Below, one piece after another: positions 10,395-23,352 of a DNA stretch of 64,000 nt. The DNA comes from Henckelia pumila. Lineage: Eukaryota; Streptophyta; Magnoliopsida; Lamiales; Gesneriaceae. The stretch spans positions 84,400,151 through 84,464,150 of the forward strand of contig NC_133120.1 of the NCBI RefSeq assembly GCF_033568475.1, in the 5' to 3' direction. Position 1 is the stretch's first letter, and each line of letters opens with the position of its first letter. Under the pieces are notes generated by a model. It was not told the DNA's origin. It made no database searches and was given only the letters and a program-made list of their open reading frames with translations. A program made the translations under genes and the position numbers.

Positions 10395-13300
10395 TCACAA
10401 ACAAAATGTCATCCCGACCTGAAACTCTGACTGGTGACCTGATCGGACTCTCTCTATCGAACTCTGAATACTCGGATCTGATATCTGAGCCTCTCTAATC
10501 GACTGAAACAACTCTGGCTTGGCTTGAATCGCAAAAACTCTGATGGATCTCCTATCGGTCTCAAACTCCAAACCAGAAGTACAACAATCTTCAATCAATC
10601 GAGAGACACCAATCGTAGAAAGAGACAAAGAACAAAGCTTCCGACTAAGAGCGTCTGCAGCTGCATTCGACTTTTCAGGATAATACTTGATTTCGCAGTC
10701 GAAGTCCTTAAGCAAATTCATCCATCTCCTCTGTCTCATATTCAGCTCGGACTGGGAAAACAAATATTTCAGGCTCTTGTGGTCAGAAAATATCTCAAAC
10801 GACTCGCCATACAGGTAATGGCGCCAAGTCTTCAAAGCAAACACGATTGCAGCTAGCTCGAGATCATGGATCGGATAACGAGTCTCGTGAGGCTTCAGCT
10901 GCCTCGAAGCATAAGCTATGACGTGCTTCCTCTGCATAAGAATACATCCAAGACCATGGTGAGAAGCATCGCAGTACACAGAGAAACCTTCAGTACCTGA
11001 TGGAATAGACAAGATCGGAGCGCTGGTCAATCTCTTCTTCAGCTCAATGAAACTAGCCTCACACTGTTCGGACCAAACAAACGGTGCATTCTTCTGGGTC
11101 AACTGAGTAATCGGCTTTGCAATGGAAGAGAATCCCTCGATAAATCGGCGATAATACCCCGCTAAACCCATGAAGCTTCGGATTTCTGGCACTGATGTCG
11201 GTCTCTGCCAATTCATAACTACTTCGATCTTACTGGGATCCACATATATTCCATCTCCTGATACAATGTGACCTAGGAAAACCACTCGGTCCAACCAAAA
11301 CTCGCACTTCGATAGCTTAGCATACAACTGTTTGGCTCGCAAATTCTGCAACACAATCCTCAAATGCTCGGCATGATCAGAACGGTTCTTAGAATAGATC
11401 AGAATGTCATCGATGAAGATGATGACGAAGTCATCTAGATACCGCTGAAAGATACGATTCATCAGATCCATAAAAATTGCTGGAGCATTGGTCAAACCAA
11501 AAGGCATGACTATGAATTTGAAATGCCCATATCTGGTTCTGAAAGCTGTTTTCGGCACATCCTCGTCGCGAACTCTCAGCTGATGATACCCTGATCGCAG
11601 ATCTATCTTCGAATACACTGAAGAACCTTGCAGTTGATCAAAAAGATCATCTATTCTTGGTAGAGGATACTTGTTCTTGACCGTCGCTTGGTTCAACTGG
11701 CGGTAGTCGATGCAAAGTCGCATAGAACCGTCTTTCTTCCTCACAAAAAGCACTGGTGCACCCCAAGGCGATACGCTAGGTCGGATGTATCCCTTGACAA
11801 TCAATTCTTCTAACTGTTCCTTCAATTATTTCAACTCTAAAGGAGCCATACGGTAAGGTGCTTTCGAAATAGGCTGAGTACCTGGCGCAAGTTCAATGCT
11901 AAATTCGATGTCTTGAATAGGCGGTAAACCAGGAATCTCATCTGGAAAAACATCAGGAAACTCGCTAACCACCGATATCTCGGACAACTCAGGGCTAAAC
12001 TTCTGAATATCCAAAGCATAAATCAAGAATCCCTCTGCTCCTTTCTGAAGTAAACGAGACATGGTTAACACCGAAATCAAAGGAATTTTGGATCGAGAAC
12101 CCTTACCGAAAAACTTCCAATCATCTGCCATCTCAGGCCTGAAATGAACAACTTTCTGGAAGCAATCTACTGTCGCCCTATACTTGATCAAAACATCAAT
12201 CCCGACAATACAGTCAAAATCATATAATCCAAGAACGATGCAGTCAATCTCAATCGAATTCCCTTCGGATTCTAACACACAGTTACAGACCAATCTCACC
12301 GAAACAGTCTCTCCACCCAAAGGTGAAGTAATAGAAACAACATCAAATAAAGGCTCAACAATTAAATCATGCATCACAACAAATCTTTCAGAGATGAAAC
12401 AGTGGGAAGCACCCGTATCAATCAAAACAAGCGTAGGATAACCAAAGATCAAACAGTTACCTGCTATCATGTCATTCGGAGCTGCATTGGCTTGATCCTC
12501 TGTCAAGGCAAACACCCTCGCCTGCTGTCGTGGAAGTTGGTTCTGGTTCTGATTACCTCCCTGACGATTCTGTTGCTGAGGCGGAAAATAATGGACTGCA
12601 GAAGTTGATCTCTCGGGATGAGCTGGCGGTCGTGAAGAACTGCCGCTCTGAGCTCTATCGGATCCTCGCTGAGGACAGACTCTAGCAAAATGACCCGGCT
12701 GCTGGCAGATGTTGCAACTACCAAACACGCCTCGACACTGATCACTCGGGTGACGTCCTCCACACTTGCTGCATGAAGCTCCAGAAAACCCAAAATTCTG
12801 TCCAGAACTGAACTGTCTAGAGCCACTGAAACTCGATGAACTGTTACCAGACTTCTTAAAATTCTTCCCCTTCGACCGATACTGATCTCGCCTGTTTCTG
12901 CCACTGTTGCCTCCCTCATACATCTGAGGCTGATTCGACTGTTGAGACGGTTGGTACTGATACTGAGCCTGTTGAGGCTGAAACTGAACAGGCTGGTCCT
13001 GAAAAGATCTCTGCTGCTGCTGAGGAGCTACCTGATTACCTCGTTGCATCAAGAATCCGGCTTCGGCTCCCTTTGCTTGATCCATAGCATCAGCGAAGTT
13101 GTTGGGTCTTCCGGTATTTACCAAGTTAAATATCTCAGGGTTCAATCCATTGATGAAATGGTCGGCCTTGGCTTCCTCGTTATCTGCAACGTGAGTTGCA
13201 AACCTCAAGATACTGTCAAATTTGCTCACATAGTCCTCAATGCTCAAGTTCCCTTGTTTCAGGTTCGCGAATTCGGCACCCTTTTCCTTTCGATAAGAGA

Positions 13301-13694
13301 CAGGAAAGAAACGCTTGAAGAACTCAGTCTTGAACAAGCTCCAAGTGATGGCGGTGCCTCGGTTCTCATTCGCTCTCTTGGTTGTGGTCCATCAATTCTT
13401 AGCAACACCCTGCAACTGATGACTGACTAACCTGATCATGCGGTCATCGGTATAGTCGAGGGAATCGAAGAGCTCATCCATTTCATCTAGCCAACTTTCA
13501 CAAGCAACAGAGTTCTCGGTACCCGTTAAAGTAGGCGGTCGAAAAGATTGGAATCTCTTCAGAAGAGTCTCCATCGGGGTCGGGGTTGCATCAAACTGAT
13601 CCACTCCTGTACTATCCTGATCATTCGGAGGAGTAATAACTGGCGGCAGATTCTCAATAGAAGGAGGAGTCAAAGGTGGTTGATTCCTTCTCAA
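10395..13694 (-). pseudogene. Gypsy gag-protease-reverse transcriptase-RNase H with two in-frame stops
   Basis: One minus-strand frame runs from the ATG at 13694 to 10395, broken by two in-frame stops. The TGA at 13392-13394 sits where related elements have tryptophan (AKN-W-W), and the TAA at 11826-11828 sits between MAPLELK and LKEQLEEL. Order: gag (FFKRFFPVSYRKEKGAEFANL), zinc knuckle CNICQQPGHFARVC near 12695, aspartic protease LIDTGASHCF near 12430, reverse transcriptase with [18 protein letters not shown] and catalytic [11 protein letters not shown] near 11410, then RNase H ([18 protein letters not shown]). Length and order fit a Tekay/Del chromovirus. Confidence 0.93.
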
Positions 13695-14011
13695 AGATCA
13701 TCGCGGTGCCATCTGATATCAAGGGGTTAGGATACAATATCTCAAACTCAATCTCAAAACCTCGGTATCCAAAACTCTGCTCTGAGGACTCATGAATCTC
13801 AATGATATACAATGACAGATATATATATCACATAATTCATGCTTTATAAATTAAACCACAACTCATGTAATTCAATTAATCCAAGAATCAATAAAGCATG
13901 TTCGCACATATTTAAAAATAATCATTTAAATAAATCAATCACATGCGAGAGTTCAATTCATGCGGATTCGATCTACCCCGCTCACTCTAGTTCAAATCCA
14001 AGAATCTTATG

Positions 14012-14024
14012 GCTTTGATACCAC
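14012..14024 (-). other. Gypsy primer-binding site
   Basis: Minus-strand TGGTATCAAAGCC lies five bases inside the 5' LTR. It matches the complement of the initiator tRNA-Met 3' end except for one base (A for G). Confidence 0.75.
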
Positions 14025-14028
14025 TTAA

Positions 14029-15316
14029 TGTGAGACCCCGTTTCTAATCATCTAAACTCGAATAATTAATCATAATCGAACACAATAAGCCGCGGAAAAC
14101 GAATCAAAAGTTTTTTTTTTTTTAAAGAAGCGCGCGAGGTCATCACCTCGCGCGCGCGCAGGCTACGCGAACAGAGACTCGCGGAGATACTCACGCCCGC
14201 GCGAGAAGGGAGCTCGCGCGCGCACGGGCAAAATCTCCCGAGCTTCTCAAACTCCCTGCGCGCGCGCGAGGTGTTGCCTCGCCCGCGCGCAGACAAAATG
14301 GGCAGAGGGGGTCGAGGAGCCTGCGAACAACCAACAAGGCAATTCTAAACATTCCAAGTTCAAACATAATACAAATCAATATTTAGAACATACCAAATCT
14401 AGGTTCTGCCCAAAATACAATAACCAGTCGAGTTTCATAAATGAGTTCCACCGACTCAACAAAACTAATACAATTCCAAATAGACTCGACCTTACGACCC
14501 GGAGTCTCACTTCTATCAATCTCACCCCCAAGCTAACCAGGACGACTCGGTCCAGCTCCTGATCCTCCTGTTGCCAAGTTACACATACAAAACAAAGACA
14601 ACAGCCGGAATAATCCGGTTAGAAATATAATTTCTAAGTAAAAGAGACATGCACCCAATATCAAATAAACACCTCAATCGAAATGTGTCAACATAAATCA
14701 TAACATCGAAATGATATTGAATGAATGCATGAATTTAAAAGTCAAGATTATCAAGTCAAATAATCATAAAATCGATCGGTACTCGGTTGGGATCCCAGGG
14801 TCAAGTTTTCACGACAACTCACCGACGCACCCTTTCGGGGTGGAAGTCGATCAACTCGATCCCCTAGACTTCAGAGCAACTATAAGAAGTATTCTGGCAA
14901 TTGGAAAAACTCGAAATCTAAAGCTACTTCAATATAGTTCTCTAGAACATCTCATTTCAAAACGAATCGAAAGTCGGCTCAATTTGAATGCAAGTGCATT
15001 AATAACTAAATCAAGTTCACGCAAGCAAATAAACAAACGGTATGTGATTTTCGGGAACTCGAGAATAAGTCGATCTCAAGTATTCTTTCCCATTCATTTC
15101 AATGTCGACTTTTTACCTTTTTCTCGAAGCTTCAATCAATCCTGTCAAACAAGAGACAACTCGATTCAAACTCTAAACAATTCAAAACTCAAAGTCGATA
15201 AATCAAACAATCTATACCGTCTTCCAACTCTTCGATTGGTAACCGATCTCCAAGTCCTCCAATTCCAATCTCTAACCAACTGTCAAAACATCGAGACACG
15301 GATTCGATATCAACTC
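14029..15316 (-). repeat. Gypsy 5' LTR, part before the Copia-2 insertion
   Basis: This is the right LTR of the Gypsy up to the point where Copia-2 entered. It continues at 26486-27201. Compared with the left LTR it has about 60 extra bases in the CG-rich tract (about 14230-14295). The target duplication AACTC of Copia-2 is at 15312-15316. Confidence 0.93.
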
Positions 15317-16593
15317 TGTTGGGATCGGTTCAGAGGGTAGAGGGGGGGTGAATACACTCTGAAACTTATTTTCTTTCTTTTCAAAATGATCAAGTGAAGT
15401 TTAGTTCACTTAATCTGTTTTCTCAACTTCTAAAACGGTTTGAACAACTTAAATAGTGCGGAAATAGTTCAGAGGTTTTAGTGATGCAAAGGCAAGTTTT
15501 AACACGATGTATGAGCAATATATAAGATAAATATGCAGTAAATACTAAGGCACGATTTATGGAAGTTCGAAGGCTTAATCCTTCTACGTCTCCCCTTCTT
15601 CCACTTAGGAAGGAATTCACTAGAAAACTTTGGTTATTACAACGTCTTGCAATACACCCACTTCAGACTTAGGACTTATCCAATGCCTAATCCGAAACTC
15701 CTAGATTTACACAGATAAGATTCTCAGTTCTTATCAGACTGGTGGAAGCTTTCAGAGTAGCTTCAAGTCTCTTCAATAATGAATACAGTCCGGTTGAGCT
15801 TCTCAAACTGCAGAGCGGTCGAGAGGCTTGGAAACCCTAGGATGATCCTTGAAGATCAGATATGTAAACTGTAGGCGAGGGTTTATTTGAGCAGCAAGTG
15901 AATGATCTTGTAAGTGTGCTCAAGTATTGCTTCAGTATATCAGATGAGGACTTTTGATAGTATTCAAGTGATTGAGTTGATTGAGATTTTTCGTGTTGCT
16001 TGTCTTCCTTGTCACTTCTTGAGCAATCTTCCCTTTATATAGGTCAATCACCAACGTCTTTATTTTGAACGTTCTGATGCTGCATTGAATGCAAATTTAA
16101 TGCTTCATAAATGCATTGATGATTCTGCATGAAGATCGTACACTTCTTTAAATGCACACAACTTCCAGGGTCCAAAACTGGTATAAACGGTCGAATGCTT
16201 TATCTGTAGCCATTCTGCGTTTTTGCCATTTTAGTGCAACCTGTTGTCTCGATGCAAGAGTCAACAGATCTTCTGATACGCCGGTTCTGCTTTTGATAAA
16301 AGATCTTGCAATGAACGTCTTGTCTCAAGTATTTGTCTTGAGATATCTTGATAGGCAGTTGACTTTCTACCGGTAGATAGATTTATCCTCTGCTGGTTTG
16401 AATAACCAGTCGATAGGATTGTGACTGCAACCGGTCGAGAGACAAAGGCGGTTGACAAGCTTCCGGTAGATAACTTGAAGGGTTTAGACGGTTGCGGTAG
16501 GAGTTGTAGTAGATTCCTAAAATACAAAAGATTGGCAGCACATTCCTATACAATGTGTTGTTGTTTGTTATCACCAAAATGTCGGATTCAACA
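15317..16593 (-). repeat. Copia-2 LTR (3' LTR)
   Basis: 1277-bp LTR, equal in length to 25209-26485. The small open frames at 15423-15620 and 16152-16527 occur in both LTRs, show no domain, and are not called. Confidence 0.95.
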
Positions 16594-16607
16594 ATTTCCC
16601 CCTTTTT
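16594..16607 (-). other. Copia-2 polypurine tract
   Basis: Minus-strand AAAAAGGGGGAAAT lies directly against the start TGTTGAAT of the 3' LTR, as expected for the plus-strand primer. Confidence 0.85.
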
Positions 16608-16769
16608 GGTGATGACAAAACTTAAGTGCTCCGAAAACAGTATGAAAGCATTAAAATGAACTTCATTGAGAGAATGAATTTCATTAATTACAATAAGCAT
16701 TCTTATTACACCTACGGAAGAAAAACAAAATGAGATACAGCTGCGATAAGTAAAGAAGAGACAAGTTGT

Positions 16770-19550
16770 TCATCTTTTGAACCAACTGGCTCCTCCTGAC
16801 CTATCGCCTTCTCTTCTTCTTCTGTCGGCTTCTTCCTTTCTTCTGGATTCTTCTTCACGTCTTCTTGCCTCTGCTGCTCTTCGTTGCTCTTCTTCCCCCT
16901 TTTTGGCATCACCTTGGTTGAGTCGAAGGATGATCTCAGTGAGTTGAGTGCCAAGGCAGGCTTGCATAGTATCAATTTTTGCATCTAGTTGAGCAAGTAG
17001 AGTAGCTTGCATAGTGTCCATCCGATCATTCAACTGCCTATGAAGGCGGTTTTCGGATCTGACAACTTGTTCGGAGACGGTAGAGAGCGTTTTGATTTGA
17101 GTGCGATGATGGGCAGTGATCTCTTTGGACAGATGAGCAAGGTCTCTAGACACGGTCTCAAAATGCCGAATCATCGTCTTGCGTGAATTGTCAACCCCTG
17201 AGGATGTGTGTGTGATGTCTTGTAAAAAGGATCAAACTGTTTGCATGAGCTCATGAAGCCTATTTATCAATGTGTGATCCAGAGCTGCTGCCATGGCTTC
17301 AATATATGAGTCATCAGTCTGAAACATTTGACTCTGTGTGTCATTCCTTGGTGAAGCCGGGCCAGACTCAAGATGATGTAATGCTGGTGATCTGGCTGGT
17401 GAGCTAGCTGATGTACCTTCCAATAGTGGTACAGTTGGAGATGTAGGGGTCTCGACTGCAGCCAAGATGGTTGGTGGAGTAGCAGGATCAGCACTCGGTT
17501 CATCCATTAGGAGATCTTCCACAAACTTTTCAGTAGATGGAGACGGTTGAAGTGCTGGGTCAGCATCAGTCACTGGCTGTTCTGGAGGTGCAAGTGATAC
17601 AATAGTGCTTGATATCTCTGTTGGGGGCACTACTGCTTCACTGCTGCAAGGAGCCTCTGTCACAGAGGTGACAGGAATTTCTTGTTCAATCACTTCTAAA
17701 AAATCTTGTAGACGACTGGGAGAGGTGTGAGCGGTCGCCGCTGGAGATGAGTGAGCAGTCACAGCTGCTTCCGGTTGAATTACTGCTTGGACTGCGGTTG
17801 AGGCGGGGTCGATCGATGAAGATGCTGCCACACTCGATCTTAGAGCGGATGATTGAAACAGGTCAGCAGTGATGAGACCGGTCAGAATCCCATCTGAAAG
17901 AGTAATAGCAGAGTCATCTTCTTCACCCTGATCTTGGGTAAGAAAAGTCTTCATCATCACCTGTGCTTCCAGTCCATAAGCCTGTATACAAGCTGCTGAA
18001 GCTGTCGTCTTTACGTTGTTAAGAGCTTGGAAGTACTGAAGTAGTTGAGTGATTTGACGTAGACTATTCTGTAGTCCAGTCAAAATCACAAAGTCATCGG
18101 CGGCGGTAGGACTCTTGGATTTGAAGTTATTGACACGCTCAGTAATCAACAGAGATATCAGGCTTCCTCGAAGCTTCAAGTCGATGAGCTGTCTTCTTCC
18201 CAGAGCCTCCACGATGTCTTCAGTGTCAGGAAAAAGAAGCATCTTCTGCTCAATAACGTTCAGAGCTTTCCACTTAGGAAATATTTGAGCAAGCGTTAGG
18301 TGAGTACGGGAATGATGCCATCTGTCAAAGCGCTGTAGGTGACGCTTGACAGTGCGGAGAACGTGAGAGATGATCAAGTTGAGCTCTACAGTAGCTGCTG
18401 GTTGAGCCTTAGGTGAGTATATCATCACACCTTTCCCTTTGTCCTTGGGATCAGCGAGAGTGACCTTTGGAGTTGATGAGGCACCTTCCCTGATTATCAC
18501 ACCCTTGGTAGGACGTGGAGCAGTAGTAGCAGTAGCAGTAGTAGTCTCGACCGTTGGCAGAATTGGTGTTGGAACGGTAGGAGCAAGTCCAGAAAGGGAC
18601 TTTAACTTCTTGTGCTGCCTCTTATTCTCGCCTGCAGGCGCGGATGGCACAGCTGCTTTGGAGACAGAAGGAGATGACTTGCTGAAGGCTTGAATCAGTG
18701 GAACGTGCTCACATGATTCTTCTTCAGAGTCAGACTCTATGATGAGTTGACGCTTGGCAGATTTCTTGGTATGGGCTGGTTTGGCCGCTACCGGGACTGT
18801 TGAAAGCGGTTGAGTGACAGCAACAACACTTGCGGTTGAAGGCAGAGTGTCGACCGCAACCTCTTTCTTGTTCAGAAACTTGAAGATTGTAGACTTGTTG
18901 AGCCATTTGGTGGGATGCAGAGGCTCAGTCTTGGAGAAGTCTACTCCAAGGACGCTCAAGATGTGGCAAATTTGCAGAGCAAATCCCTCGGATTGCCCTT
19001 TTTCCCTGATCATTTCACATAAAGTAGTGAACAATATGTCTGACCAGTTGATGTTGATTTTGGAGGCGATACAAGCCATGTATTGGAATTTTTCCATCGT
19101 CACCTTGTCGTACGATCCAGCCTTGGCAAGAAGATTCTTGACCACGATGTTGGTCAATAGCCTGAATGGAGCTTTAAGAGATGTCTTCTGAGCCGGCAGT
19201 TTGATCGGAGCATCAGTGGTTGAGAATTCCTTCAACTAGTATGAGCAGTTACCATCGGGAAGATCCGCGCATTTTGTCAAACCCCTGGAGGGCAGATCAA
19301 ATGTGCTGGCGAAGAACTTTTGATTGAAGGAGTAGGACTCTGTCCGAATCAAGCATTTGACAGTCCCATGCTCGATTTGAGCGGTTGCAAAGAACTCCTT
19401 CAAGACAGGCAGATCGCAGATGGCGCTGCTTCCCAAAAACTTCTTCAGTCCAGAGGCTTCAAGCATGGTGAAGACCTCAGTGATTCCTGCATTGTTTGAC
19501 TCAATAACGGAATCAAAGTTGATTGCAAGGCAAGTCTTCTGGATCGACAT
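16770..19550 (-). pseudogene. Copia-2 extra 3' ORF (SIRE-type, 'envelope-like' position)
   Basis: A single minus-strand frame of about 927 codons lies between pol and the 3' LTR, interrupted by in-frame stops at 19236-19238 (TAG) and 17232-17234 (TGA). The N-terminal part (MSIQKTCLAINFDSVIESNN, then SFNQKFFASTFDLPSRGL and EKFQYMACIASKININWS) looks like the putative plant-transposon domain found in this position in SIRE-type elements. The middle is a low-complexity region rich in Pro, Ser, Thr and Ala. The C-terminus (from 17174) is a probable coiled coil ending in a highly charged Arg/Glu stretch. I see no signal peptide, convincing membrane segment or fusion peptide, so 'envelope' is a positional label only; function is unknown. 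Confidence 0.8.
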
Positions 19551-19914
19551 GATAGCTGTAGATAAAAACTCGAGCAGAGAGTAAGCAAAAGCTTGATAGT
19601 AATGCGATAGAACTTTTAATGCAATATGAAAGCTTTAGCAACGGTGAAAGGTTGATATACGAGTGTAAAGAAGTATATATAGGAACCTATGGGCCATATG
19701 GTGATGTCATGAAAAGTATTTTTGAAATTCAAAAAGTTTTGAGGAGTACAATCATCGCGCCCAATTAATGCCATTTGGTTCAAAGCACAAAGCTGTTAGT
19801 ACGGAGCCTGTCAGAGACTAGCTAAAAGGCGGATGATATGCCAACATTTATGGAAATGTAACAGCTAAGCTATTAACGTCATACTAGCAATCATTCCCCC
19901 TAAAAGCATGCATA

Positions 19915-22900
19915 CTAACTTAGATCTACTAAGCCAAGAATATTTCGAAAATATGAAAACTTAGCGTCCGGTAAAGGCTTGGTGAATATGTCTGCTGCTT
20001 GCTGATCGGTAGAGATGTATTCCAGCCTGATTTCCTTCTTTAAGACATGATCTCGGATAAAGTGATGCCTGACATCAATGTGCTTTGTCCTAGAGTGCAT
20101 CACTGGATTGTGAGTGATGGCTATGACACTTGTATTGTCACAGTAGATTGGAGCTTCACTCGATCGGATTCCATAATCATTAAGCTGCTGTTGAATCTAG
20201 AGTATTTGAGCACAACAGCTGCCAGCAGCAAGGTATTCTGCTTCGGCGGTCGAGGTAGCAATTGATGTCTGCTTCTTACTTGACCACGAAATTAGTCTAT
20301 CTCCAAGGAATTGACATGTGCCACTTGTACTTTTGCGATCAATTCTACAACCTGCATAATCTGCATCTTAATAGCCAATAAGATTAAGATTTGAATCTTT
20401 GGGATACCAAAGACCCACATTAGTAGTTCCTTTAATATATTTAATTATACGTTTGGCGGCAATGAAATGAGATTGCTTAGGTGCTGCTTGAAATCTAGCA
20501 CATAAACAAACTGAATACATGATATCCGGTCGACTGGCAGTCAAATAAAGCAATGAGCCAATAAGGCCTCGATACATTGTTACCTCGACCGGGATTCCCC
20601 CTTCATCTTTATCAAGCTTGATTGATGCACTCATGGGGGTAGATACAGTTGAGCACTGTTCCATTCCAAACTTCTTTACCAATTCCTTGGCATACTTGGA
20701 TTGATTGATAAATATTCCAGTTTCAAGTTGCTTCACTTGCAATCCAAGAAAGAAATTTAGCTCGCCCATCATGCTCATTTCAAATTTCTCCTGCATCATC
20801 TTAGAGAACTTTGAGCACAACTTGGGGTTAGTTGACCCAAATATAATGTCATCAACATAAATTTGTACTAGTAACACATGATCACCTTTTACAAATTTAA
20901 ACAAGGTCTTATCGACCGTTCCAATTTGGAAATCATGTTCCAGTAAAAATTTTAGTAATGTATCATACCATGCATGCGGTGCTTATTTTAATCCATAGAG
21001 GGCTTTGTCGAGTTTATAGATATATTGAGGATGAGTAGGATTGACAAAACCTGGTGGTTGTTCAACGTACACCTCTTCTTGAAGTAGACCATTGAGGAAT
21101 GCAGACTTGACATCCATTTGATAAACTTTAAAGTCCTTGAAAGCTGCATAGGCAAGAAAAATGCGGATTGCTTCTAGTCTTGCAACTGGCGCGAAGGATT
21201 CCTCAAAGTCTATGCCTTCTTCTTGTCTGAATCCTTGTGCAACAAGCCGAGCTTTGTTACGCACAACAGTGTCATGTTCATCGAGCTTGTTACGAAACAC
21301 CCATCTAGTTCCAATCACATTTTGATTTTCCGGTCGAGGAACTAGATGCCAAACATTGTTGCGGGTGAATTGATTCAACTCTTCTTGCATAGCTTCAATC
21401 CAGCTGGCATCTGATAGAGCTTCATCTATCTTCTTGGGCTCTACCTGAGATATGAAAGCTGCATGCAAGAATTCATTAATCATTTGACCACGTGTTTTTA
21501 GAGGAGCAGAAGGGTCACCTATGACCAACCCAGGTGGATGATCTTTGTTCCACCTAAAATAATTCCCTAAAGGGTTGTCATCAATTGGTTGACGAACGTC
21601 CTCGTTTACTGGATCATCATTGGCAGGAGGATCGTTATCAACCGGTGGATCCTCTTCTGGCCTTGTTTGATCACACACGGTAGAGGGAACTGGATCATCC
21701 TTCTTTGGAGGATATGGATCACTGTCACTCTCTTCCTGTAGATTTGTGTTTTCCAGTCTATGACTCAGATCATTTATGCTTCCTTGAGTTTGTTCTGTAC
21801 AAAGAGTAGATTCATCAAAAACAACATGAATGGTTTCCTCGACCGTTAGTGATCTTTGATTGAACACTCGATAAGCTCTGCTAACGGCTGAGTAACCAAT
21901 AAAAGTTCCTTCGTCTGCTTTGGCATCAAAGGCTGTCAAATAATTTTTGCCATTGTTGTGGATAAAGCATTTGCACCCAAAAATTTTGAAGTATGAAATA
22001 TCAGGTTTTGTGCCATTCCAGATCTCATATGGAGTTTTGTTAAATCGTTTATTAATCATAGATCTGTTTTGAGTATAGCAAGCTGTGTTAACTGCTTCTG
22101 CCCAAAGCCTTTGAGAAACATTTGAATCAGCAATCATAGTTCTGGCTGCTTCTTTTAAAGTACGGTTCCTTCTTTCAGCCACCCCATTTTGCTGTGGGGA
22201 TCTAGCAGCTGACAACTCATGCTTGATTCCCTGATCATCTAGATAAGTCATAAGAGTGGTGTTTAAAAATTCAGTCCCTCTATCACTTCTGATTCTATCT
22301 ATCACAGTAGATTGTTCATTTTTCAATCGTTTAAAAAGCTTAATCAGGTGAGGTGCAGTTTGATCTTTTGAAGAGAGAAAGATGACCCAAGTAAATCGAG
22401 AAAAGTCATCTATAACAACAAGAGCATATCTCATTCCCCCTATGCTTCTTACTGGTATAGGACCAAATAGGTCCATGTGAAGTAAATCTAAGCATTTGGA
22501 AGAAGACATACACCCTTTATTTTTAAAGGTTGCTCTCACCTGCTTTCCTAGTTGACAAGCAGGACAAAATTTGTCTTTTATAAAATCTCCTTCAGGCAGA
22601 CCAGAAACCAAATCATGCTTCCTCAAGTTAGAGATGGACTTAAAATTTAGATGATTTAACCGCTTATGCCACAACCAATGTTTATCATGATGAGCAGTAA
22701 GACAAGTAGGTGAAGAAATATGTGAGCAAGACCAGTTTACCTTGTAGGTGTTTAGGTCTCTTACACCGGTCATAAGAGTCTCACCTTTGTCATTTTTGAT
22801 GATGCAAGTGTGTTTGTGAAACTCGACCGAAAGATCATTGTCACATAGTTGACTAATACTTATCAAATTATAGCACAGTTTGTCAACAAGCAACACATCT

Positions 22901-23115
22901 TTAATAATGATGTTACCATGGATAATCTTACCCTTACCCACGATTTTACCTTTGGAGTTGTCTTCAAAGCTGATCTTTGGTCCTTTGCACAGCACAACTT
23001 CTGTTAGAAGTTTTGGATTCCCTGTCATGTGCCGTGAGCAACCACTATCTAAGTACCAGGTAGTGTCCTTGATAGAAGTGGTCTTCTCGCCCGTTTGGAC
23101 TTTTAGTACCTGCAA
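19915..23115 (-). pseudogene. Copia-2 pol: protease, integrase, reverse transcriptase, RNase H
   Basis: The whole pol stays in one minus-strand frame and is interrupted only by in-frame stops at 20983-20985, 20368-20370 and 20197-20199. Domains in order: protease [13 protein letters not shown] near 23055; GAG-pre-integrase HKRLNHLNF with CPACQLGK; integrase core [17 protein letters not shown] and [11 protein letters not shown]; reverse transcriptase with [30 protein letters not shown] and catalytic YVDDIIFGS near 20855; RNase H ending in SRTKHIDVRHHFIRDHV and DIFTKPL. The three stops sit where relatives have Gln (LKQAP, GYQDADYAG) and Trp (QILWIQ), consistent with C-to-T or G-to-A changes. 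Gag lies upstream in the same frame. Confidence 0.93.
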
Positions 23116-23352
23116 AAAGTGAAGAACTTTTGGTACCCATATCTAGTAGGGTCCAGGTCGGATTATCCCTTTCGGGACCCACACCTGGAACACCCTTACA
23201 GGTTTGCCCGTGTGTGTGTCCAGAAATCTGTGCGGTCGATAAGCAGTAAATGTGTGTGCTTGTGAGGTTACTGTGTGCTGCTTTCCTTTTTGATCTTTAT
23301 CAGTTAGCCTGTATCTCTTTTGAACTGGCCTGCAATTAAAGTACTGGTAAGA

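Noticed and set aside
12942..13430. 162-codon plus-strand frame across the Gypsy gag
   Set aside because: Antisense shadow of the Gln-rich gag region; Leu-rich composition follows from the opposite strand.
15423..15620. Small open frames in both Copia-2 LTRs
   Set aside because: They recur only because the LTR is duplicated; no domain or start context supports them.
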